In this document: positions 27,286 through 36,009 of the stretch, in pieces
Position numbering within the stretch: the first letter of the stretch is position 1
Layout: each line of letters opens with the position of its first letter
From: Prorocentrum cordatum
Taxonomy: Eukaryota; Sar; Dinophyceae; Prorocentrales; Prorocentraceae
NCBI GenBank assembly: GCA_963575745.1
Contig: CAUYUJ010016356.1
Coordinates: 204,106-266,605, forward strand
DNA length: 62,500 nt
Direction of reading: 5' to 3'
Notes under the pieces: generated by a model
Seen by the model: only the letters and a program-made list of their open reading frames with translations
Told to the model about the DNA's origin: nothing
Database searches by the model: none
Program-made: the position numbers and the translations under genes

Positions 27286-29178
27286 ATGGCTGCTGCTGCA
27301 GAACAGCCGACGTCTCCACTGGGTTTTCTCACGAAGAGCAGCGCCAAAACCCAAGACTTCCTTGTCCGAGTATACAAGCCCAGGGAGATCAAGTACTCGT
27401 ACAAGAGCAGGAACAATGGCCAGCTAGTCCATGCAAACCGATTCACATGCATTCTGCTTGGCACAGACTCAGAGCACTATTGTGAGGCCATCCTCAAAGG
27501 AACTCCAGCAGAAGTCCAAGCTGCTCTGAAAAAGTTCCCTCCGATGACGGCGTGGAAACTCTCCAGCGTCGGCCTGGACAGTCGGCAGCAGGACGCTTTT
27601 GTGCATACGTCTGTTCGTGTCGTGGTCGACCTCAAGCGCACAACCTGCACTCCAGTGCTCAAAAGCTCTCCGGAGGAGACCTCCTTGGCATCGGCGCCGG
27701 CTCCAGCGACTACAGTGGCAGACATGATGAACATCAAATCGCAGCGTTGCTTCGATGTCATGGCTGTGGTTCATTCTGTTTCAGAAACCCGCACTCCCGC
27801 TGGCCACCCTCCAGTGGCAAGTGTACATCTGGTCGACGGCACACAGACGAGTAACTCCAAGACAGCGGAGGCTGTGATTGCAGTCTGGGGATCCACCAAC
27901 ATAGAGCTTTGTCGCTCTCACAAAGGACAACCGCTGCTGTTTCTCAACGTGGCGGGCAAATTCGACGGCAAACTGGAGCTGAACTTGTCGCAAGATCGCG
28001 TGGTGGATTCCGCATGCTCTTGTCCCAGAATGACTCAACTACACGACTTAGCAGCCACTCAAGACTTCGCGATGGACCGGGAGCAGCTGACCACCGCTCA
28101 TGCGGGTACTTGGGATCCAGACCAGGCTTCGCAGATTCTCACCGGAGAAGCACTCCTCTCCTGCTGTGCCTTTTTGGCTATGGCGTCGGATGATCCGAAT
28201 GCAAACTTGCCACTCTTGTTGCAGGTCAATGGGATGAGGCTTGAGGAACCGGAGCCAGCCGACTCTGTGGTGGAGAACACAGGCGAGCGCGTGTTCTTTA
28301 CGACTACTGCTCGTGATTTCAGTGGCTCGTGCAAAGTCGGCGTATCCCAAGCGGCAGCCTTCGCCTTGACTGGCATTGATAGCATGCAAGAATTCAAAAA
28401 AGTTCACGACGAGAAAGCTATCTCCTTCCCTCCACTGAGCAATTGTCGCATCATACGACGCGTGCGCAATGTGGCTGCGAATGCACAGGATGACACACCT
28501 CAACGGACTTTCGTCAACACGACTGTGGTGGCCGTTTCACCGCTTCAGATATCGCACGCCCCGAATACGTCTTACAATGTCGTCTTGGAGATCCTGAAGC
28601 AGTGCCGCGAGAGCCAGGATGCAATGCTCGCGGCACAGCTCTCTGAGATACGGTCTTGTCCCTTCTACGGCATGCGCGTGCAGTACTCACCAGCGGGTGG
28701 CGGGGGTGACGCTTCTCAGCTTACCCGGAACTGCCACTTGGCAGTCGTTCTCGTTCGTACCACGCAGAAGTCTCGGTGCGTATCCACTGCGGCTGGCTTC
28801 GTCGTGTCCACACCAGGTGTCACGGACGCTTCTGACGGTGAGTCTTCCCACTCAGTGACGATTCACGGACACTGCTCAGTTGACAACTTGCTCTCGTTCA
28901 AAATGGATCCGCCCAACCGAGCGAAGCACAGAGTCTGCTTGTTGCTCATTACTGGCTGTTCAAAAGACGGCATGACGGTGCACAGCGTGACCCACATTGA
29001 CGACTCCGTCGTGTCTGAGGCGCAGTACTTCATTAAAAAATTGAGAACACTGGGGATGCGCACAGAGCTTCAGCAATCAGGCGAGCATAAGCGGATGAAT
29101 GAGTGGAGCACGACGCCGGAATCCGCCAAGAAGTGCCGCATTCTTGAAAGCCACCCCTCAGGAGAAAGCTTGAGGTGA
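27286..29178 (+). CDS. RPA-like OB-fold single-stranded DNA-binding protein
   Basis: 630 codons from ATG, preceded by CTACC. At least two OB-type modules can be read. One spans residues about 23-128. The clearer one spans about 151-243: a CFDVMAVV strand, a VHLVDGT turn, AVIAVWG, then LLFLNVAGKFDGKLELNL, the strand pattern of RPA70 DNA-binding domains. A third segment near residues 335-400 (TTARDFSGSCKV) resembles the start of RPA domain C, but a full Cys4 zinc site was not identified. RPA-type proteins coat ssDNA during replication and recombination, and RPA homologues are carried by many Helitron-type transposons. It lies 775 bp upstream of the next frame on the same strand. The frame is free of introns. 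The assignment rests on the OB pattern; the exact family is not certain. Confidence 0.65.
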   Translation: MAAAAEQPTSPLGFLTKSSAKTQDFLVRVYKPREIKYSYKSRNNGQLVHANRFTCILLGTDSEHYCEAILKGTPAEVQAALKKFPPMTAWKLSSVGLDSRQQDAFVHTSVRVVVDLKRTTCTPVLKSSPEETSLASAPAPATTVADMMNIKSQRCFDVMAVVHSVSETRTPAGHPPVASVHLVDGTQTSNSKTAEAVIAVWGSTNIELCRSHKGQPLLFLNVAGKFDGKLELNLSQDRVVDSACSCPRMTQLHDLAATQDFAMDREQLTTAHAGTWDPDQASQILTGEALLSCCAFLAMASDDPNANLPLLLQVNGMRLEEPEPADSVVENTGERVFFTTTARDFSGSCKVGVSQAAAFALTGIDSMQEFKKVHDEKAISFPPLSNCRIIRRVRNVAANAQDDTPQRTFVNTTVVAVSPLQISHAPNTSYNVVLEILKQCRESQDAMLAAQLSEIRSCPFYGMRVQYSPAGGGGDASQLTRNCHLAVVLVRTTQKSRCVSTAAGFVVSTPGVTDASDGESSHSVTIHGHCSVDNLLSFKMDPPNRAKHRVCLLLITGCSKDGMTVHSVTHIDDSVVSEAQYFIKKLRTLGMRTELQQSGEHKRMNEWSTTPESAKKCRILESHPSGESLR

Positions 29179-29952
29179 GCTTTCTCCTGTCTTGTCAGCG
29201 ATGCTTCTCAGCTTGCTGGACATGGCAAGCGTCTTTGTCCTGCGCCTTGCGGGATGCCAACTAGGTTTGCCTCAAACATCTCGTTTGGTAGTTTCGTTGT
29301 TTATGCGGTGCTTCTCAGCCTGCACTATTTACTGTTGTGGCGTCTGGTGCAAGAATAGTGTTTGCGGCCTGCATTCCTCCTCAGCCTGCCCGGGCTCCCT
29401 TGAGAGTGCCTGCACAGAGTTTCGGTCTGTGCTCACGTTGCCCAACGGATTCATTCACGTTCGCCTGCGGTGCTTCTCAGCCTGCACTTCCTTTGCTACA
29501 AGCGCCTGTTCTGCAGTCGTTCACAGTGTCTCGTTTACAGAGAATTTCGGTGTTTGAAAAACAAAACATTTCTGCATGTGTTTCTGTGGAATCTAAATCA
29601 GGTCATGGCCGTGCTTCATTGCAAGACAACCCCCATATTCGTAGCAGTGTCGAAATCAGACGTTCGTTCAGTTATAAAAGCGTTGATAGCAGTGTCTCGT
29701 TTTCGGACGCCTCATTGTATATCAACTCTGGCTGTGCCTCATTTCAAGACACCTTCCATGTGCGTAGCAGTGTCGGTATCAGAGGTTCCTGCAGTTATAA
29801 AAGCGTTGATAGCAGTGTCTCGTTTTCGGACGCCTCATTGCCTAGAGCTATCTTGCCATCTTGCCTAGAGCTATCTTGCTAAATGTCTCCGTAGCCATCT
29901 TGCCTAGAGCTATCCTTACAAAGGAACTTCCCAGCACCCACTGTACACAGTA
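29179..29952 (+). other. Intergenic region with a 123-bp duplication and a leader-like site
   Basis: No convincing gene. Four copies of the GGTGCTTCTCAGCC motif lie at 29200-29485. Two 123-bp units (29611 and 29734) each contain GTTATAAAAGCGTTGATAGC. At 29850-29915, CATCTTGCCTAGAGCTAT occurs twice, and the second copy is preceded by CCGTAG, giving 17 of 21 matches to the dinoflagellate spliced leader at 29889-29909, 43 bases before the next ATG. Confidence 0.6.
29611..29856 (+). repeat. Two 123-bp tandem units with TTATAAAAG
   Basis: Units at 29611 and 29734 both begin GTGC(T/C)TCATT and end TCGTTTTCGGACGCCTCATTG. They lie immediately upstream of the helical-repeat gene. Confidence 0.85.
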
Positions 29953-31359
29953 ATGCCGCGGCATGCTGGTAGCTCTCGGTCTGGGCGCCATGCTCCTGAC
30001 GTTTCTGCACCCAACAGCGGTGCTCCTCAGCCTGCTGCAGTGAGCAGTGCCCCTCCTCAGCGTGCTGTGTTGAACGGTACTGTCCAAAGGATTGTTGACC
30101 TGGTGAAGCAGTTCGGTCGTATACCGAAGCACAAGAAAGGAACGTCCGAGGAAGTACGAGCTGAAAACAAGTTGGCCAAACGTTTCTCCGACCACCGCGA
30201 CAGCATTCCTAATGACGTTATGTTAGAGTTGCAAGCCCTCGAATGCGCCACGCCTTCAGAGTCAGCCGCTGTCAGCGCTGCCCTTCAGCGTTCTGCATTA
30301 AGCGGATCTCTGCAAACGCTCGTCGAGGACGTGAAGCAGTTCGGTCGTATACCGATGCGAAATAAAGGAACGTCTGAGGAAGCACGAGCTGAAAACAAGT
30401 TGGCCAAACGTTTCTTTGAACACCGCGAGAGCATTCCTAGTGACGTGATGTTGGAATTGCAAGACCTCGAGGAGTCACGCGCCGTCAGCGCTGCTGCTCA
30501 GCGTGCTGCAGGTGCTGCTGCTCAGCGTGCTGCAACCGAGGAGTTCAAGCGGAAGCAGAAGACCGATGAGATCCTGCAGCAGGTGCGCGAATTCGGCAGC
30601 TGGCCGAAGGAGAGCGCTCAACGCCCGCTTGCAGAGCGGCAGTTGGCTTGGCACATCCGAAAAACACGGAAGGCCAAGCATTTCTCACCGGAGCAGGAGG
30701 CCGAGCTTCAAACTCTGCAGCAGGCGGGCAGCCGAGCTTCAAAGTCCGACGGGCTCATGCAGCAGACGAAGATCGAGGAGGTCATGCAGCAGGTGCGAGA
30801 ACTCGGCCGCTTTCCGAAGGAGTCCGCCGGGCGTGGTGTTGCAGAGCGGCAACTAGGCTGGCTAGTTCGGAAAGGATTGAAGGCCAAGCAGTTCTCTCCC
30901 GAGCAGGAGGCCGAGCTCCAGGCACTCCAGCAGGCGGAAAGGGATGGCAAGACAAGGCTTCGCATCGCGGAGGCGGAGGAAAGGCCAAACCCCATGGAAG
31001 GGTTCGCTGAGGAGGCGCAGAACAGGATCGACCAGGATCTGCTGATGCTGGAGAGTGGCATTCGTAACACGGCAATCCTGCGGCGCCTGGCCACCTACAA
31101 AGAGCTTGTGTCCAGCCGCGGTGCTCCTCAGCCTGCCCAGATCAGGGAATTTGCGCAGAGGTACGCGGAGCGAGTGCGGAGAGCGTTGGCTGCTCCCGCG
31201 GGGAAGAGCTGCTACGTCCCCGGCGGCGAAGTAGAGGGGAACCAGTTGCGGGTTTTCTCTAACAGGCGGCGACTGCCTCCAGTCGCACCACAATGTGCGG
31301 CTCTTCGCGAGACAACTACAGTGGGCCTGCCAGCAGTGCAAACGCTTGCTAAACCATGA
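29953..31359 (+). CDS. Protein with four helicase-associated-type helical repeats
   Basis: 468 codons from ATG. Four repeats of about 54 residues span 44-97, 119-173, 204-256 and 273-326. Each follows the plan hydrophobic helix, V(K/R)x(F/L)G, basic/Pro turn, a xAExxLA/G helix, basic stretch, then a final helix ending LQxL. Repeats 1 and 2 form one pair (RIPxxxKGTSEE) and 3 and 4 another (WPKES/FPKES plus FSPEQEAELQ), suggesting an ancient duplication followed by pair expansion. Similar small helical modules accompany helicases in many algae and are thought to bind DNA; that role is inferred. Ala/Gln linkers contain the GAPQPA-encoding motif. The last 40 or so residues are low-complexity and overlap the open frame of the helicase in the +1 phase, so the true C-terminus may differ. 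Confidence 0.6.
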   Translation: MPRHAGSSRSGRHAPDVSAPNSGAPQPAAVSSAPPQRAVLNGTVQRIVDLVKQFGRIPKHKKGTSEEVRAENKLAKRFSDHRDSIPNDVMLELQALECATPSESAAVSAALQRSALSGSLQTLVEDVKQFGRIPMRNKGTSEEARAENKLAKRFFEHRESIPSDVMLELQDLEESRAVSAAAQRAAGAAAQRAATEEFKRKQKTDEILQQVREFGSWPKESAQRPLAERQLAWHIRKTRKAKHFSPEQEAELQTLQQAGSRASKSDGLMQQTKIEEVMQQVRELGRFPKESAGRGVAERQLGWLVRKGLKAKQFSPEQEAELQALQQAERDGKTRLRIAEAEERPNPMEGFAEEAQNRIDQDLLMLESGIRNTAILRRLATYKELVSSRGAPQPAQIREFAQRYAERVRRALAAPAGKSCYVPGGEVEGNQLRVFSNRRRLPPVAPQCAALRETTTVGLPAVQTLAKP

Positions 31360-31534
31360 AGGTTCGGGCGGGGAGACGCATAATGATCAGGTGCCAATAC
31401 AAGCAGTCCGCATCCAGATCCCTGACGCCGACAACGAGGAGGAGGACGCAGCAGGTGACACCAGCGGTGCTCCTCAGCCTCCTGGAGACACTCCTGCTGG
31501 TGACGAGCAAGGTGGCGGTGCGGAGTGCGAGGAC

Positions 31535-34500
31535 ATGCACGTGTGCACCACCAGCACGAACACGGCCGACGACTACGCCCACAGAGGCCCTCGCCTGCAG
31601 ACCATGCCGTACTACGTCTACAGGATGTACGTCCGGCGAGTCCTGAAGCCGAGCCGGGTCAAAGCTTCTGGACCGCGATTCTTCGCCTTCGAGAGCCACT
31701 ACGTCTTGGCTCCGCGGTACATGCAGGAGGTCCGGTTGACGCGGAGTCACGTCCCCACCATCGATGGCTTCCAGTGCCCGACCTGGGCACAGGACCCCGA
31801 GCAGAACTCGCTCTTCAAGGCCCTCCTCTTCACGCCTTGGGCGTGCGAGTGTCCCCTCTCTTGTGGCTGCGTTACTCAGTACAGCCATATGCTGAGGAAC
31901 TGCGACTGCCCCGCCGTGCGCCCATACTCGTTCGAGCGGGCGTGGCGGCTTCGGTGCGCGGAGATCCACGTGTTGGCAGCGCGCGCAGACTCCAGGAGCC
32001 GCCTGGCCCGCAAGAGGCTCGTGCTCGCGGACACGACCCTCTTCTCCGAGCTGAAAGAGCCCCGGGCGAACCTCGAGGAGGGCGAGCTGGTGCTCCTCAG
32101 CCTAGCGCACTTCGCAAGGTCCCAGCTGGCGCGGCGCATGCCAGCGGAGGCGGCACGGCGCATCCTCGCCTTCAGTGACCACCACTGCCGGTGGCACGAG
32201 GAACAGTGCACCCTGGCGGAGTTCTGCGCGCACGTGGCGCGAGACGTGCTGGCGCACGTGGACCTCGCGGCGGAGGCGCGGGTTAAGCCTCGGCCAGCAA
32301 CGACTGCACACCTCGAGGCGGATGAAGACTCCGCGAGCGATGCCGAAGGGGTCAAGGGGCGAGTCCCGCTGGAGCTCGTTGACGTGGGTGGAGGCGGCGG
32401 CAGCGACGTAGAGGAGGACGTGGAGGACGCCGAGATTACCGAGATCTCCCGGTTTCCGCTGCGGGACCACGTCAGAGCAACCGAGCTGGCCCTACAGCAA
32501 GACCAACTGCAGCGCTTGGACCAGAAGGGCCGCCTCAGCTACGCCGATAAGCAGTTGAAGAACCTCGACCGAGCGTACAGCGGCATGCTGCAGCCCAGCT
32601 TTGCACTGCCAGCCAGCAGCGGCGCGCGGGAACATCAGGGCACGCGGCTGGACGAGACCTTCTCTGACATGCTCGCCCTACAGCGGCAAAGCATTGCGCT
32701 CCAAAAGAAGCAAGCGAGCCCGGATGGAGAGATCTTGCCCGATGCTGCGGACGACTGGCTCCCCAGCGGTGCTCCTCAGCCTGCTGCCGAGGACGCCCAA
32801 CCAGAACTCGTTCCGCAGCTCTTGGCCATGCAGGGCCCGGCGGCTGTTGCGTGGAAGCTCGTCACTGATGCCCACTGCACGGAGGAGCAGATTGACGCGG
32901 TGGCGTTGTTTGCGTTGTCTCTGCAGAAACGCTTTGACGGCAGACCAGACAAGACAACGCATCTCCTCCCCGTGGCGTCCGCGACAGGCAACCACAGAGC
33001 GATCTGGCTCGGTGGAGGCGGTGTCGGCAAGACGCGCACCCTCTCCAAAGTGGTGGAGCCGATGGCCATCACTTACTTCGGCGAGCAGGGGTACCTCGGC
33101 AAAGCGCAGTCCAACCACGCCGCACACAACCTCGGCCCGCGCGGCAGGACCATGCATTCCTCCAATGGCCTGCTCATGTCGGATTCCATGCAGACAGCCA
33201 GGCTGCGCTTGACGCCACAGACGCAGAAAAAGCTGGATCGCCTCACAGGCACACTCGGCGTCGACGTGATCGATGAGCTGGGTGCTGTGCCGGGGCCTTT
33301 GCTGCATGCAGATGCACTGCGCACGACCTACGGCAGGGCGTTGCGCTACAACCTGGACCCCACGAAGTACATGCGCCCGCAGGAGACGTGGGGACGCATG
33401 CCTGCGAAGATCTTGTGCGGAGACTTCTACCAGTTGCCGCCAGTCCCCGCCACCGCTTCCCTGCTGGCGCCTAACGCGGGCCAATCCTACGAACACCAAC
33501 AGGGTAGGAAGTTGCTCGCCGACATCGAGTACGTCATCGATTTCGTGCAGATGCAGCGCTTTACAGACCCGTTGCAACTCGAGGTTCTCCACGCCATGAG
33601 AACTCCAGGCGGAAAAAAGATCTCTGACGAGAGCTGGCAGGCGATCGTCAAAACAGAGGTCGTTAGCTCTAGCGGTGCTGCTCAGCCTGCTGCCAGCAGC
33701 AGCCAAGCCGCTCAGCCACCTCAGTGGGACCCTCGGTTGCGTGCAGCACGAGGCTGGTACGAGTCGGCCTATGAGTGGCGCATCGTCTCTTACGCCATGC
33801 ATGCACAGGCCAAGCTTGATGCGCACGATGCTGGCCAGCTGCTCTTTTACGTCCCAGCAATCGACAGACCAGCTGCGCGCCTCGCGAAGCCTGATTTCGA
33901 CGAGATGCGCGCGGAGCCCAACATCGGCGCTACCGCAAAAATGCCGGGGCTGCTGCCGCTCTTCGTTGGCATGGAGGTCATCCTGACAGAATCCGTCTTG
34001 CCGCCGAAGTATGTCCGTGGCGCGCCAGGCAAAGTGGTAGGCATAGAGCTGCACGCTCTGGAGCCTCCGGTGGAGGGCCGCCCGTCCATTGTCTCGGACG
34101 GCGTGGTCGTACTCTACTACATGCCAAAGGCCGTCTATGTCAAGATCGATGACAGCGATGAACTTTTCTTGAAGGCCGCGCCGGTGACAGCTGGCAGTGC
34201 TTCTCAGCCTGCCGGCCCCGACCTGCGCGGAGTGCTCGCGATCACCCCGCAGGCGCGCCCCTGGAAGTTCAAAGCGAAGACAGGTGGCCCGGCCATCGCG
34301 GTGTCCAGGACGCAGTTGACCGTGCTGCCCAAAAAGCAGGGGACTCTGCATGGCGTCCAGGGCAAGACGACGGACCCAGGCTTCATCGTGCACTGGACGT
34401 TTCCGCCAGGACTCAAGAAGGAGTCCATTTGGCTTGCCTACTACGTCAGCCTGTCGCGCCCCAGAAGCTTCAACCAACTCTTGAGCCACGGCTTGCCTGA

Positions 34501-34636
34501 CCGGAGCATCATCGAATCCGGCCCCCCGGAACAGATCGCCAAGGCCTTCGCCGAGCTCTTCACGGACAAGATTGCCGCGACGAAGATCGCTTGCGCGAAG
34601 GCCCGACAGCAACTGGGATGGCCTGCGCGAGCTTGA
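31535..34636 (+). CDS. PIF1/Helitron-type superfamily 1 DNA helicase
   Basis: 1,033 codons from the first ATG at 31535; the frame is open back to 31235. Residues about 24-122 look like the stretch between the Rep nuclease and the helicase in Helitron proteins: YVYRMYVRRV, a Y-L-x-P-x-Y-x-Q line, HVPTIDGFQCP, then LFKALLFTPW, with a Cys-rich patch (CECPLSCGC, CDCP). The helicase follows: Walker A GGGGVGKT at residues 493-500, motif II VDVIDELG near 576, motif III GDFYQLPP from 629, motif V-like LHGVQGKT near 939-945, and motif VI YVSLSRP from 970. Such enzymes unwind DNA 5' to 3'. No HUH motif is visible in this frame or in the frame before it. Alternating acidic stretches and GAPQPA linkers separate the modules. 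It is the most confidently identified member of the cassette. Confidence 0.85.
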   Translation: MHVCTTSTNTADDYAHRGPRLQTMPYYVYRMYVRRVLKPSRVKASGPRFFAFESHYVLAPRYMQEVRLTRSHVPTIDGFQCPTWAQDPEQNSLFKALLFTPWACECPLSCGCVTQYSHMLRNCDCPAVRPYSFERAWRLRCAEIHVLAARADSRSRLARKRLVLADTTLFSELKEPRANLEEGELVLLSLAHFARSQLARRMPAEAARRILAFSDHHCRWHEEQCTLAEFCAHVARDVLAHVDLAAEARVKPRPATTAHLEADEDSASDAEGVKGRVPLELVDVGGGGGSDVEEDVEDAEITEISRFPLRDHVRATELALQQDQLQRLDQKGRLSYADKQLKNLDRAYSGMLQPSFALPASSGAREHQGTRLDETFSDMLALQRQSIALQKKQASPDGEILPDAADDWLPSGAPQPAAEDAQPELVPQLLAMQGPAAVAWKLVTDAHCTEEQIDAVALFALSLQKRFDGRPDKTTHLLPVASATGNHRAIWLGGGGVGKTRTLSKVVEPMAITYFGEQGYLGKAQSNHAAHNLGPRGRTMHSSNGLLMSDSMQTARLRLTPQTQKKLDRLTGTLGVDVIDELGAVPGPLLHADALRTTYGRALRYNLDPTKYMRPQETWGRMPAKILCGDFYQLPPVPATASLLAPNAGQSYEHQQGRKLLADIEYVIDFVQMQRFTDPLQLEVLHAMRTPGGKKISDESWQAIVKTEVVSSSGAAQPAASSSQAAQPPQWDPRLRAARGWYESAYEWRIVSYAMHAQAKLDAHDAGQLLFYVPAIDRPAARLAKPDFDEMRAEPNIGATAKMPGLLPLFVGMEVILTESVLPPKYVRGAPGKVVGIELHALEPPVEGRPSIVSDGVVVLYYMPKAVYVKIDDSDELFLKAAPVTAGSASQPAGPDLRGVLAITPQARPWKFKAKTGGPAIAVSRTQLTVLPKKQGTLHGVQGKTTDPGFIVHWTFPPGLKKESIWLAYYVSLSRPRSFNQLLSHGLPDRSIIESGPPEQIAKAFAELFTDKIAATKIACAKARQQLGWPARA

Positions 34637-34956
34637 GGAGCCATGAGATGCAGGTTGCGTTGTGGCGGTGCTGTTCAGTCTGTCCGTCTGCATTCGCGTG
34701 GTGCTTCTCAGCCTGCATGCGCGTGGTGCTTCTCAGCCTGCGCTCGTGTGCAGCTGTGCGCGGTGAGCCTGCACGTGTCGCGGAATGCTTTTCAGCCTGC
34801 GCGTGTCTGCAATGCTTCTCAACCTGCACGCTTTGCACGGGAAAAAATCAAACTGCGAGTGTTACTGCTGCTGCATGCCTCCAGCTATGCTACTACATAT
34901 CGCTGTTAGGTTGCTTTGCCGGGATATTTTTTTTTATCCTGGCAGGCGTTTATACA
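34637..34956 (+). other. 3' flank of the helicase, motif cluster
   Basis: Five copies of the 17-nt motif at about 34665-34827, then AT-richer DNA and the hairpin at 34918-34943. No gene is seen. Confidence 0.6.
34918..34943. other. 9-bp hairpin with a T8 loop
   Basis: GCCGGGATA pairs with TATCCTGGC (one G-T wobble) around eight T residues. It lies about 280 bp after the helicase stop and could be the 3' hairpin expected near the end of a Helitron-like element. No CTRR follows within the usual distance, so the assignment is weak. Confidence 0.45.
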
Positions 34957-35190
34957 CATGGTTTGGGGAGAGGGCGGCAACCCGAGAAGCATGTTCCCAG
35001 GAAGCTTTCCGGGAGCATGATTTGTTCGGCTCTCTTAAGACGGGGGGCTCTGGGGGCTTACCGAGGGGCTTGGAAACATGGTTGGGGCGGTGGGCGGAAG
35101 CCCAAGGAATCATGTTCCTGGAAAGCTCTGGGAAATACAATTTACCGAGGTCTGTTAGGGGCCCGCAGGGGGCTTCCCTGGGGGGCCCTT
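34957..35190 (+). repeat. Two tandem units of about 120 bp
   Basis: Units begin CATGGTTTGGGGAG (34957) and CATGGTTGGGGCGG (35077). Both contain CATGTTCC, GAAAGCT-type and TACCGAGG blocks. Confidence 0.7.
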
Positions 35191-35689
35191 GGGGGCATAT
35201 TGGGGCTTCCGGGGGGCCTCTTGGGAGGCTCACGGGGCTTCTTGGGAGCCTCCTGATGGCCTCTGGGGGCGTCCTGGGAGCCTCTCAGGCCGGAGACCTT
35301 GAAATGTCGGCTCTTCGGGCCCTCTTGGGTCGCTCTTGGGGCTCTCTTGGGGCGCTCTCGAGGCCCTCTTGAATTATCTGGGGAGCCTCTTGGGCCGTCT
35401 CTGGTCTTTCCTTGGGAGCCTCTCCGGCCGTCTTGGAGCGATCTGAAGGGCCTCTGACGCCGTCCGGGACCGTGGGGAGGCGGAACATGCGAGAGCGCAA
35501 AAATGCGGGGCCCTTTGGAGGGGCCTCTGGAGGCGCTCTTGGGACGTTTTGGCGGCGTCGTCGGCCGTCCTGAGGCCACCTTCGGCGTGTCTGGGGCCTC
35601 TTGGGGCTGTCTTGGCAATCTTTAGGGCCCTCTTGGCGTGTCGTGGCGTGTTTGGGAGCGGGCCCAGGCAGTCCCGGGAGCCCTGAGGG
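35191..35689 (+). repeat. Family F CTTGGGGCC quasi-repeat, second block
   Basis: The same CTTGGG(G/A)GCC steps at 10-11 base spacing as in 22240-24240, with no clear long unit. Apparent frames on both strands are compositional. Confidence 0.75.
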
Positions 35690-35985
35690 CTGTTGAATGC
35701 TAGGTATTGTCTTGGAGGCGGAGGCTGTTGAGTGCAGGGTGGCGCGTGCTACGCGGAAGGCGGGCGAGCGGCCGGGCGGGCGGCGGGCGGGCGGGTGTCG
35801 GGTGGGCGGGCGGGCGGGTCGGGATTTGAATGAATTTCTTAAGGGTACTCTCTTGCAGCGGGAGCTTGTTGAGTACAGGGTGTTGCCTTGAAGACGGGGG
35901 CTGTTGACTACAGGGTGTTGTCTTGGAGACTGAAGCTGTTGAGTACAAAGTGGTGCGTGCTACGCGGACGGCGGGCGGGCGGCGG
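35690..35985 (+). repeat. 33-36 bp minisatellite, partly expanded with GGGC
   Basis: Irregular units built on TGTCTTGGAGAC, GAGGCTGTTGAGTACAG and GGGTG. GTGCTACGCGGA(A/C)GGCGGGCG appears twice (35744 and 35967), the first followed by a GGGC-rich run. Confidence 0.7.
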
Positions 35986-36009
35986 GTGCCCTAGGTGGTG
36001 GGTCAGAGG

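Larger units (their letters stand above)
27229..34827 (+). repeat. Dispersed 17-nt motif GGTGCTNCTCAGCCTGC, about 20 copies
   Basis: Clear copies begin near 27229, 29307, 29469, 30019, 31120, 31463, 32768, 33674, 34196, 34695 and 34723. Weaker ones are near 28708, 29200, 29374, 30048, 30490, 30515, 32090, 34665, 34785 and 34811. All are in the same orientation. In coding DNA most are read in one frame as GAPQPA (or GAAQPA, SASQPA); the copy at 32090 is read in another frame (VLLSLA). Non-coding copies cluster between and after the genes. Confidence 0.85.
27200..34950 (+). mobile_element. Candidate Helitron-related three-gene cassette
   Basis: Three uninterrupted frames on the plus strand encode an RPA-like ssDNA-binding protein, a helical-repeat protein and a PIF1/Helitron-type helicase. 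About twenty copies of GGTGCTNCTCAGCCTGC mark the block from 27229 to 34827. Helitron-type elements commonly pair a helicase with RPA-like proteins. No HUH Rep nuclease, no target-site signature and no clear terminal 5'-TC/3'-CTRR were located, so the class is inferred and the borders are approximate. Confidence 0.5.

Noticed and set aside
31295-31534. GTG-initiated start of the helicase
   Set aside because: Nuclear genes are expected to start at ATG; the upstream open frame is instead treated as a possible spliced or frameshifted extension.
32678-34693. 671-codon frame antisense to the helicase
   Set aside because: The plus strand has unmistakable helicase motifs; the antisense frame is a GC-driven shadow.
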